NCBI GenBank assembly: GCA_963662515.1
Contig: OY759675.1
Coordinates: 1,736,001 to 1,800,000 of the forward strand
Direction: 5' to 3'
Length of the DNA: 64,000 bases
Source: JAFGDI01 sp963662515
Lineage (GTDB): Bacteria > Planctomycetota > Phycisphaerae > Sedimentisphaerales > SM23-30
In this document: piece by piece, positions 35,936 to 45,100 of the stretch
Numbering within the stretch: position 1 is the first letter of the stretch
How the letters are laid out: the number at the start of each line of letters is the position of its first letter
Made by a program: the position numbers and the translations under genes
The notes under the pieces: generated by a model
The model's database searches: none
The model's input: only the letters and a program-made list of their open reading frames with translations
Told to the model about the DNA's origin: nothing

Positions 35936-38900
35936 GTGAAGATAAGTAGATTTTCTATTATAGTATTATCGATATTGATGTCTGTAATTGGTATGCCAGC
36001 TATTTCGGAAGCTGCAGGTCAGGTATATGACATAGTGGTTTACGGCGGCAGTTGCTCTGGTGTTACTGCCGCAATACAGGCTAAAAGAATGGGCCGGTCA
36101 GTAGTGCTTTTATGTCCGGAAGAACATATTGGCGGGCTGACTATCAGCGGTCTGGGATGGACTGACACCAAGGATGTAAATGCTATAGGTGGTTTAGCTC
36201 GTGAATTCTATCATCGTATTTGGCAATATTATACCGATCCGGCAAAATGGGTATATCTGCAGCGAAGCAGTTATACCAGCTATGTCTCACAGTCAGGCCT
36301 TTGCATTCAGGATGATAATCAGACAATGTGGACTTTTGAACCTCATGTAGCTGAGCTGATCTATCAGCAGTGGCTTGAGCAGGAGGGTGTTACTGTAATT
36401 ACTAATTGCTGGTTGGATCGTAGCCCAGGAGGTGTGGTCAGATCCGGCGATCGTATAACTGCTATAAAAACTCTTACTTATAATACAGAAAATGGCTTTG
36501 TTCCTGCGGATACCTTCGTTGGTAAAATGTTTATTGATACCTCTTATGAGGGTGATCTGATGGCTGCTGCCGGAGCGGCTTATCGTAGAGGTCGTGATTC
36601 TAACAGTGAATATAATGAAACACTTAACGGTGTATATTTTAAGTCAACAGACCTTAGTCCCAGTAAGTCGCCGTATTATGGAATAGATCCTTATGTGGAT
36701 CCGGGAAACCCTGAAAGCGGCTTTATTGATGGTGTAGAAGCTGAATTTGATGATTTTAATTCAATAGGAAAAGGTGATAACAGATTACAGGCTTTTAATT
36801 TGCGTATGTGTCTGACCGATGTTGCCTCTAATAAGTTAACTATCAGTAAACCAGTGGGTTACGATGAGGCTCAATATGAACTCTTATTGCGTTTGTTTGA
36901 AGCCGGCCAGAAGCCCGGTTTTACTTCACAAAGAATGCCAAATCTGAAAACAGATTCTAATAATAGCGGGCTTATGTCTCTTGACTGGCCGGGTGGTAAT
37001 TTTATTGCTGCTCATAATTGGGTTTATTCTGAGGCATCATATACCGAAAGAATGAACTTTAACAAACGGCAGCAGGACTATGTGCATGGGTTACTCTGGA
37101 CAATGCAGAATCACCCAAGAGTGCCCCAGTCGATCCGTACTGAAAGAAGTAAGTGGGGACTGGCTAAAGATGAATTTACCGATAATGATCATTGGCCCTA
37201 TTTCGTCTATGTTCGCGAAGCCAGAAGGCTTGAAGGCGAAATGGTTATGACCGAACATCATGTCAAGATGGCAGATGGGTATGTGGTTAGTGATTCTATT
37301 GGCCAGGGGTCATATTCGCTTGATTCGCATGTTGTTCGCCGCGTTGTTATAGATGGTACGATCTGGGATGAAGGTGGTTTTTATCTCTGGTGGAGTACCA
37401 GTTATCCGATAAGCTATCGGTCAATTGTGCCTCGTCGTGGTCAGTTAAGTAACTTGCTGGTTCCAGTATGTCTTTCAGCCAGTCATGCGGCATTTGGCAG
37501 TATCAGAATGGAGCCAACCTATATGATCCTGGGTCAGTCAGCAGCTACTGCTGCATCTCTGGCTATAGAATATGACCAGGATGTGCAGGATGTCTCTTAT
37601 GACATACTTCGTACCAGACTGCTTCAGGATGGACAGAGGCTTAAAGAGTCGTTTTCTTCAAGATACCCGGCAATATTACTTAACTTTGGAGCTACAGTAA
37701 ATAACGACAGTAACAGTCCGGCCCATGCCATTGGCAAGGTTATTGGTAATAGCTGGAATCTGGTCACAGGTGATGTTGCCAGCGGTTTGGTTGCCTCTGA
37801 TAGCAGTCCGACAAATATTAGTGTAGATCTGGGTAAAACTCAGCCGCAGACTAAAGTTATTGACTGGGACAGACATGGTTTTATAAATAGTTCACTTGGG
37901 TCAGCGGTCAATTCAGGTATTTATAGCGGCAATGCCCGCAGTGCCACATATGTAGATGATCCGGCTGGTTCAGGTGTTGCACTTGGCGTTCGTATTTCCG
38001 GGCTGGCACCTGCTGTATATAGTCTTTATTCAACCACTATCAATACTAATACTTCCAGTTCTGATTCATATGCTATATATGCTTTTGCTGCCCAGGCAGG
38101 AACGGTTGATACAGACTTTAGTGGATATTCCCCGACAGTAATGGCAAATACCAGAACTACAGGTTCATGGCTGTTCGACAAAAACTTCAAACTTTGTACT
38201 ATATCAGTTAATCAGGGTTCGGATCTCATTCTGGTAGTCGAGGGTTTGTCAGATGCTGGTTATCGTGGCTTTATCAATACCTTAGAGGTAGTGAGAGTTT
38301 CAGACTCTCCTTTGTCGCCAGTTATTATTGATGAACCACAAAATACAGGGGTATATTATTCTGATGATCCGGATTTTGTCGGTCCTGGTATGCTGTCATG
38401 CAGGTTTCGCAGTGCATTAGAGCCGGCTGTGCAATGGTACAAGTATGTCGATGGTATAAATGACCTGATTCAAAACCCTTCTTCAATTTCGGGGCCTGAT
38501 TACGATGAGGGAAGTGGTTGTTATTTAACCACTCTTGCCTTTGTTGATGTATCAGATAGTGTTCAAGGTGATTATTATTGCAAGGTTAGTAATGATGAAA
38601 GTAGTATTGTAAGTGACACAGCCAGGGTTCGCATAAATAAGACACTGGCACACTGGACGCTGGATAGTGACGACATGGTTGGTGGTTTATACCAGGATAT
38701 GAGCGGTAATGATCATAATGCTACTATTTCGGGTACTCCTGATTTTATCGCAGGTGTAAACGGGTTGCCATCAACCGGTATAGTATTGAATTCAGTTAAT
38801 GGCTCTGCAGTAGCAGGTAACTGGGACCCATCTGCCGATAGTAACAGTTTTAGTCTGGCGGTTTGGGTTAAGTGGCTCAGTGGTGGTACTCAAACCAGTA

Positions 38901-39430
38901 TAATTGCCGATAAGGGCCTTGGTTGGTCATCAGAGCTTATGCGTTGGACATTGGCTATCAATCCATCAACCAACAAGATCAACTTTGTTTCGGCTGCTGA
39001 TAGCAGTTTTCAGACATCTATCAGTCAGACTGAATTTGAGGCAGGGCAATGGCATCATATTCTGGTGACTCATGATGGTAGTGGCAACCAGGCCAGATTA
39101 TATATAGATGCAGAACTGGCTAATAGCGGTTCTTTGGTATTGGGCAATAAAACAGACAGTCCATTATATCTTGGAAGTGATAGTAGCGGCCGATATTTTA
39201 ACGGGTCACTTGATGATATCAGGATTTATAACCGGGTTCTCACACAAAAAGAGATATTAAATGTATATAATGTTCTGGCTCTTGAGAAAAAGCAGGTATG
39301 TGCGTTCGATTCAGGGGCAGGACAATTTGATATATCAGGTCCTGATGGACAAAGTGATTGTGTGGTTGATGTGTATGATTTGATGCTACTGTCAGCGCAT
39401 TGGCTTGAAAGCGGCAAGGTCCAGCCCTGA
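35936..39430 (+). CDS. secreted FAD-dependent oxidoreductase with Ig, LamG and half-dockerin tail
   Basis: This exported protein of 1164 residues has a signal peptide (1-26), then a FAD-dependent oxidoreductase domain (about 27-560) starting YDIVVYGGSCSG and continuing GGLTISGLGWTD, the type found in planctomycete and Bacteroidota polysaccharide loci. A beta-rich part (about 580-795), an Ig-like domain (800-900), LamG (901-1108, AGQWHHILVTHDG) and the tail SDCVVDVYDLMLLSAHWLESG follow. Substrate is unknown. Oxidation of a sugar or release of a modified residue would fit. I chose GTG 35936 because AGAGGT is correctly spaced and the signal peptide follows directly. Confidence 0.82.
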   Translation: MKISRFSIIVLSILMSVIGMPAISEAAGQVYDIVVYGGSCSGVTAAIQAKRMGRSVVLLCPEEHIGGLTISGLGWTDTKDVNAIGGLAREFYHRIWQYYTDPAKWVYLQRSSYTSYVSQSGLCIQDDNQTMWTFEPHVAELIYQQWLEQEGVTVITNCWLDRSPGGVVRSGDRITAIKTLTYNTENGFVPADTFVGKMFIDTSYEGDLMAAAGAAYRRGRDSNSEYNETLNGVYFKSTDLSPSKSPYYGIDPYVDPGNPESGFIDGVEAEFDDFNSIGKGDNRLQAFNLRMCLTDVASNKLTISKPVGYDEAQYELLLRLFEAGQKPGFTSQRMPNLKTDSNNSGLMSLDWPGGNFIAAHNWVYSEASYTERMNFNKRQQDYVHGLLWTMQNHPRVPQSIRTERSKWGLAKDEFTDNDHWPYFVYVREARRLEGEMVMTEHHVKMADGYVVSDSIGQGSYSLDSHVVRRVVIDGTIWDEGGFYLWWSTSYPISYRSIVPRRGQLSNLLVPVCLSASHAAFGSIRMEPTYMILGQSAATAASLAIEYDQDVQDVSYDILRTRLLQDGQRLKESFSSRYPAILLNFGATVNNDSNSPAHAIGKVIGNSWNLVTGDVASGLVASDSSPTNISVDLGKTQPQTKVIDWDRHGFINSSLGSAVNSGIYSGNARSATYVDDPAGSGVALGVRISGLAPAVYSLYSTTINTNTSSSDSYAIYAFAAQAGTVDTDFSGYSPTVMANTRTTGSWLFDKNFKLCTISVNQGSDLILVVEGLSDAGYRGFINTLEVVRVSDSPLSPVIIDEPQNTGVYYSDDPDFVGPGMLSCRFRSALEPAVQWYKYVDGINDLIQNPSSISGPDYDEGSGCYLTTLAFVDVSDSVQGDYYCKVSNDESSIVSDTARVRINKTLAHWTLDSDDMVGGLYQDMSGNDHNATISGTPDFIAGVNGLPSTGIVLNSVNGSAVAGNWDPSADSNSFSLAVWVKWLSGGTQTSIIADKGLGWSSELMRWTLAINPSTNKINFVSAADSSFQTSISQTEFEAGQWHHILVTHDGSGNQARLYIDAELANSGSLVLGNKTDSPLYLGSDSSGRYFNGSLDDIRIYNRVLTQKEILNVYNVLALEKKQVCAFDSGAGQFDISGPDGQSDCVVDVYDLMLLSAHWLESGKVQP

Positions 39431-39472
39431 GGGCGTTTTCAGGTTAATATCATAGTTCGAATCTCTTCTTGC

Positions 39473-39497
39473 AGCCTGGGTAAAAACCAGGCTTTTT
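39473..39497 (+). terminator. Rho-independent terminator ending the first secreted-protein cluster
   Basis: AGCCTGG (39473-39479) pairs with CCAGGCT (39487-39493), seven-base loop, followed by TTTT. It lies 43 bases after the oxidoreductase stop and separates the two sigma/anti-sigma sets. Confidence 0.85.
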
Positions 39498-39852
39498 AAA
39501 TATATTTTCCGATTCCTCCGTTATTCTGTCTAAATCTCAAAGGGTGGATTTCAGACCTATAACTCAGAAATTCATAGTATGAGAGTGATATTTTTATTAT
39601 GTTTTATAACTATATTATTGGACTTAAATGATTTGGTGTGGCTTGGGTACGGCATGTCGTAATATCTTGCGTAAGTATTGTTGGGTAAAGGCATTATGTG
39701 TTGTTGTGGTGATAGTGTGCTTTTCAGATCCAGTCTGGTGAATTCTAAATGTTAAAAAAAAGTGCGTTTTAGTAAACATTTTCAATTTTTATGTTAAAAA
39801 AAAGGGTCACAGGGTAATTGCTATAGTGGAAAAGTACGATTGATAGACTATT
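39498..39852. other. upstream region of the second sigma gene
   Basis: No gene. The word ATGTTAAAAAAAAG occurs at 39749-39762 and again at 39791-39804, exactly 42 bases apart (about four helical turns) and about 50 to 105 bases before the sigma start, which suggests a pair of sites on one DNA face. No -35/-10 pair was convincing. Confidence 0.55.
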
Positions 39853-40404
39853 GTGAACAAGGCTGATATGGAAAAAGACAAAGACATAACAGAATCAAAA
39901 GCATTTCTGAGCCTGCTGGTACCAAATCAGCGGCGGATCCAGGCTTTTATACTTATGCTGGAGCCAAATGTGACAGATGCGGAAGATATCTATCAGGAAA
40001 CTTTGTCTGAAATGTGGAATAAATTTGACACCTTTGCTATAGGTACTGACTTTGTTGCCTGGGGAATTACTATTGCTAAGTACAAAGTACTGACTCATCG
40101 TAAGAAAAAATACAATTCGAAGATGATGTTTAGTAGTGAGGTATTAGATATACTTGAGCAGGAAGCATTACCCAGAATCAGTTCAATGCAAAATCATATT
40201 GATGTGTTGAAAGACTGCCTGGGAAAACTTCCAGAAAAAGATGTAGATCTTTTAAAGCTGCGTTATGAAAATGATATGACCCTCCAAAAAATATCTATGA
40301 GTATGGGTAAGAGTACACCTTCGATCCATAGATTAATGGCTGCAATACACTCCAAACTTGCTTTGTGTATTCGCCGGACTCTGAGATTGGAGGAAATGGC
40401 ATGA
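39853..40404 (+). CDS. ECF-type RNA polymerase sigma factor (second copy)
   Basis: This 183-residue sigma factor is paralogous to the one at 28431: region 2 (about 25-90: DAEDIYQETLSEMWNKF, DFVAWGITIAKYKVL) and region 4 (about 120-175: LPEKDVDLLKLRYENDMTLQKISMSMGKS). The start is GTG. An ATG five codons on has AAGG closely upstream and is equally likely. Its TGA overlaps the ATG of the following FecR-like gene (ATGA), the usual sign of a co-translated sigma/anti-sigma pair. It probably drives the GH115 cluster. Confidence 0.9.
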   Translation: MNKADMEKDKDITESKAFLSLLVPNQRRIQAFILMLEPNVTDAEDIYQETLSEMWNKFDTFAIGTDFVAWGITIAKYKVLTHRKKKYNSKMMFSSEVLDILEQEALPRISSMQNHIDVLKDCLGKLPEKDVDLLKLRYENDMTLQKISMSMGKSTPSIHRLMAAIHSKLALCIRRTLRLEEMA

Positions 40405-42086
40405 TGAAAGACCAGGAATTGATGTTGAAGGTTGCTGATCTTACCTTGCATGCCATGAACGGTACGCTCAGTCCTGAGCAGTTTGAGCAATTTCAGGAAC
40501 TATTATCCCATAGTCAGGCGGCACGAGATTGCTATGCTGAGATACTCTGGACTCATATTGGACTGAATTCTATGGAGGGAATATCTGGCTTACAGAGATT
40601 TGACCAGGGACTCTTGAATGCTATGCTTGAAGACGAGAGTCAGGCTCCTGCAATAGAGCTGAATACTGAAAAAGCCACTGAGGTGAAAGTCGCAACACAA
40701 AATCCGACAGTAAAGTCTGAGCCGGAGTTTTTACGACGGATCAGGCTTGTTATCGTTGCGGCTCTGGCTGCCGTTCTCATGATCGCCTTGTCGCCTCTTT
40801 ATATGCCCGGCATGGCCGAAAAGGAAGTGGCCACTCTTACCGATAGTATCGATAGCTACTGGGCCAATATGAACGGTGCTATTGCCAAAGGCACCAGGTT
40901 TACTGATGGCAGGGGTGTATGGAAGCTGGAGCGAGGTATGGCTCAGATACAGTTTGACTCTGATGTTCAATTGGTAGTTGAAGCACCAGCAGAGTTTCAG
41001 ATCCTGGATAGTGACCGGATAAGTCTTGATCGTGGTAAAATCTATGCCGTGGTTGCTCCTAAAGGAATCGGATTTACCGTTTTCACTGATAATGCCAGAA
41101 TAACAGACCTTGGAACTGAATTTGGTGTTGAAGTCAGTGAAAAGCGAGACACTTTGCTGCATGTTATTAAAGGGCGGACGGTTCTGAAAACTGACAATAG
41201 TGCAGAAATTGAAGTAAATAAGGAATCAGCTAAGAAAATAGATAGTAATACCGGTAAGGTGTTTGATATTGTCTGCCAGGATGATCTTTTTGTCCGCGGT
41301 ATAGACTCTGAACGGGACATTATCTGGCGTCAGCAGCCGGGGCTTGCTCTGGCAGATATTGTAGCTGGTGGAGATGGTTTAGGGCAAGTTGGTAAGGCCA
41401 GGGTTCTCAATCCGATCGATGCTAAATATCGCGATGCTGCTGATCTGGGGCTTCGCAAACCTAAAGGCATCTATAATCTGATGTCAGATTCTCAGTTTGT
41501 TGATGGTGTGTTTGTTGTTGATCCCCACAACAGCGAGACAGTGGTAACTTCCAGTGGTATTAAGATAGACACACCTGATCTCGAGGGTGGTATAACTCAT
41601 GGTATAGTTGCCTTTCGCGGGAAGATACAGGAAAAATTCCCGACTGTTCCCAATGTTGTGATCAATGGCAAAAGTTATGACAAAAATAATGTGATTATGA
41701 TCCATAGTAATTGCGGTATAACTTTTGATCTTGAGACAATTCGGAATAATTACCCCGAATATGAGCTTGCCGGGTTCAGGTCACTGGCCTGTATATCAGA
41801 AACACTGGCTTCTCTTACTAAAAGGAAGGCTTTTGTTGACTTTTTCCTTCTGGTTGATGGTGAAGTCAGATATCAGGTTATTGGCTTAAATGCTGTCTCT
41901 GAGGCTTTGAATGTTGAAGTTGAATTAAACCAAAATAACCGTTTCCTGACTATTATTGTGACAGATTGCCCGTCACTTTCAGATAGCAATTTCCCACACA
42001 ACTGCGTCGATAATGATTTCTTTAATCTGATAGATCCTGAATTAGTGATCAAGAATAAATCAAATATTGTCGAGTACAGCAAGTAA
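40401..42086 (+). CDS. FecR-domain anti-sigma factor with putative NPCBM-like C-terminus (second copy)
   Basis: This protein has 561 residues, the same length as the first copy, with the same order: cytoplasmic N-terminus (1-112), membrane helix (115-133), FecR domain (about 142-275: LDRGKIYAVVA, ITDLGTEFGVEV, HVIKGRTVLK) and a C-terminal domain (about 360-555) with GITFDLETIR, FFLLVDGEVR and NRFLTIIVTD of the NPCBM type. GGAGG seven bases before ATG 40401 fixes the start. The C-terminal halves of the two copies differ more than the FecR parts, as expected if each senses a different glycan. That is inference. Confidence 0.82.
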   Translation: MMKDQELMLKVADLTLHAMNGTLSPEQFEQFQELLSHSQAARDCYAEILWTHIGLNSMEGISGLQRFDQGLLNAMLEDESQAPAIELNTEKATEVKVATQNPTVKSEPEFLRRIRLVIVAALAAVLMIALSPLYMPGMAEKEVATLTDSIDSYWANMNGAIAKGTRFTDGRGVWKLERGMAQIQFDSDVQLVVEAPAEFQILDSDRISLDRGKIYAVVAPKGIGFTVFTDNARITDLGTEFGVEVSEKRDTLLHVIKGRTVLKTDNSAEIEVNKESAKKIDSNTGKVFDIVCQDDLFVRGIDSERDIIWRQQPGLALADIVAGGDGLGQVGKARVLNPIDAKYRDAADLGLRKPKGIYNLMSDSQFVDGVFVVDPHNSETVVTSSGIKIDTPDLEGGITHGIVAFRGKIQEKFPTVPNVVINGKSYDKNNVIMIHSNCGITFDLETIRNNYPEYELAGFRSLACISETLASLTKRKAFVDFFLLVDGEVRYQVIGLNAVSEALNVEVELNQNNRFLTIIVTDCPSLSDSNFPHNCVDNDFFNLIDPELVIKNKSNIVEYSK

Positions 42087-42144
42087 GCATGGTATTGTAT
42101 TTGTGGGTTCTTTTTTTCCAGGGCGTACTTTCTTGAGGACTAAG

Positions 42145-45100
42145 ATGAGAAGAGTAAGTTGGATTTTTCTTTTATCGTTGTTTTTATCAGACTATTGTCT
42201 GGCATTTCTAGCTGCTGATTCACTGGTTATGCATTATGATGCAGCTTCGCTTGCCGATAGCTATGTTAGCGGCAATAAGGTATCAGTATGGAAAGACAGT
42301 TCAGGTCATGGCAATAATGCACTTCAGGACAATGTGTCGGCTCAGCCGGTATATATTGGATCAGACCCGGCTTTTGATGATCTCCCCGTTCTTCGTTTTG
42401 ATGGTGATAGCGATTGGCTAAAACTGTCATCAACAGCCATTAATGTCAGTTCTTATACAATGTTTGCGGTTGCCAGGCATGCCCGGATCGATCAGGAACA
42501 GTATATAATTGCTGGTCAGAATGGCGGCGGCGACAATCGCGCCAGAATGGGTATTGACCATGAGGGTAAGTTTGTCTGGCGTGCCGGCAGTTCAGATGTT
42601 GTTACTTCTGAAGCTGATACCAGGGTGCATATTTTTGCTGCTACCTCCGAGTTAGAGGCCTATCTTGATGGGAGACCAGTTGCCAGCAATGCCAACAGCT
42701 CTCGTCAATATCCGGCATCATTCAATCTGGGTTCATACAATCGAGGAGAAAAGGCATTCTTTTTAGGTGATATCGCTGAAGTTATAGTTTTTAACCGTAT
42801 TCTTACAGGCAAAGAGCTTAATGAGATCGGCTCATATCTGGAGGCGAAATATGGTCTTGATACTATTTACCGCCAAAAAGACAAGCATGTTATCGGTGTT
42901 TCACCATCTGACCAGACTTTCAATGTAGCTTTGGATAAGGTGCTTAGCTGGGAGGCTCCAGTTGGTGTGGTAAATCCTGCCTATAATGTTTATTTTGGGA
43001 CAAATAAGGCCAAACTTGAGCTGGTTGCCGAAATGCAAAGTCAGACGGTTCTGGACCCATTTGGTCAGGCACTGCTGGAACCTGGTCAAAGATATTACTG
43101 GAGAGTTGATATTGAAGGGATTGCTGATAAGGGTAATTTATATTCGTTTGTTACCAGAGAATCAGAGTCTGGACAGTCAGCAAGACAGCTTCCTCCAGAT
43201 ATGTCCGATCTGTCTGGGAATAAAGACTCTGTCGGCGGTAATACTATTGTATCCAATAAGCCAGTTGAAGATGGTTTTGCTATTGTGGCCGGAGGTCAGG
43301 TTTGTAATATATATGTTGATGAAAATGACTACGAGGTTTGTCGTCTGGCTGCTGATTTGTTGGCAGGTGATATTGAGAGTGTTTGTGGTATAAGGCCGCA
43401 GGTTGTTAATGATCTGAAGTTGGCTAAATCTGATAATGTTATAATTATTGGTACATATAAACGCAGTAAGGTCGTAGATCAACTGGTGGAAAATGCCAGG
43501 ATCAGTATTAAAGATATTGCAGGGCAATGGGAAACCTTTGCTCTGGAAACTGTTAATTTTCCACTTGATAATGTTAAAAATGCATTGGTGATTTATGGTA
43601 GTGACAGACGCGGTACGGCTTATGGTGTTGTTGAACTCTCAGAAAAGATAGGTGTTTCACCCTGGAATTGGTTCTCAGATGTTCCGGTAAAATATCAGCC
43701 TGAATTATTTGTTCGTAGCGGCAGATTTAAACAGGGACCACCTTCGGTTAAATATCGTGGATTCTTTATCAATGATGAAGACTGGGGACTGCATCCCTGG
43801 GCCAGATATACTTATTCACCCGAAGAAGGTAATATTGGCCCTGAGGCTCATAAAAGAATCTTTGAAATGATGTTAAGGCTTAAGGCCAATTATCTCTGGC
43901 CGGGAATGCACAGATGTACTAAGGCCTTCCATGCCTTTGCTGAAAATAAAGTGGTTGCCGATCAGTATGCGATAGTTATGGGGTCTTCTCACTGTGAGCA
44001 GATGTCCAGAGATAATGAATGGGAATGGTATCGCTGGAGTCCTAAAGATGGCTCTGACAGAGGTGCATGGGATTGGTGTACTAATTCCAATACTCTTATT
44101 GAGTATTGGCGTGATGCTGTCGCAGCAAATGGTCAATATGAGAATGTTTATACGACCGGTATGCGTGGCATACATGATAGTGGTATGCCTTGTTCTGGTG
44201 CTACCAATGCACAGAAAGTACTTGCTATGCAGAATGAAGTATTCCCGGCACAGAGGAAAATGATCTCTGAGCTGGTGAATCCTGACCCAAGCAAAGTACC
44301 TCAGATATTCTGTCCTTATAAGGAAGTGCTTGGTTTGTATGATCTGGGCATGGATGTGCCGGATGATATTACCCTGGTATGGCCAGACGATAATTATGGC
44401 TATATTCGCAGATTGTCTAATACGAAAGAACAAAGCAGATCTGGTAGTGCCGGAGTTTATTATCACTTCTCATATCTGGGCCCACCAGAGGATTATCTCT
44501 GGCTCTACTCTACTCCTCTTGGTCTTATCTGGGAAGAGATGGTTAAGGCATATCAGTATGGAGCAGACAGAGTCTGGGTGTTTAATGCCGGAGATATTAA
44601 GCCGGCAGAGCTGGGACTGGACTATGCTATGCGTCTGGCCTGGAACATAGATAATTTTTCTCATGACAATATCAGAGAATATCTCGAATTGTGGGCCTGG
44701 CAGCAGTTTGGCGTTGAACAGAGAAAAGAAATTGCTGATATATTGATCGAATATTTCCGATTGGCGCAAAATCGTAAGCCAGAGCACATGTCATCTGGTG
44801 GATTTACATTTTCTATGACAGAATATGGAGATGAAGCCCAGAAGAGATTGCAGCAGTACGCCAATATTACTGACAGAGCCAATAGTGTTTATGATAAACT
44901 GCCTGCAACCTGTCGTGATGCATTTTATCAACTGGTATTGTATCAGGTTCGCTGTGCTGATCTTATGAACCAGAAGATAATCAATGCCCACAGGAATATA
45001 TATTACGCATCGCAGGGGCGTGTTTCTGCCAATTATTATGCGCAACTGGCACATAAGGCCTACGAGCAGATAATTGCCGAGACCGATCATTATAATAATG

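Noticed and set aside
39440..39500. Possible tRNA (TTCGAATC word)
   Set aside because: The word occurs alone. No acceptor stem, anticodon arm or CCA-side pairing can be drawn around it.
42067..42144. Longer N-terminus for the GH115 protein
   Set aside because: It overlaps the FecR gene and buries the signal peptide. ATG 42145 has a GAGGA site.
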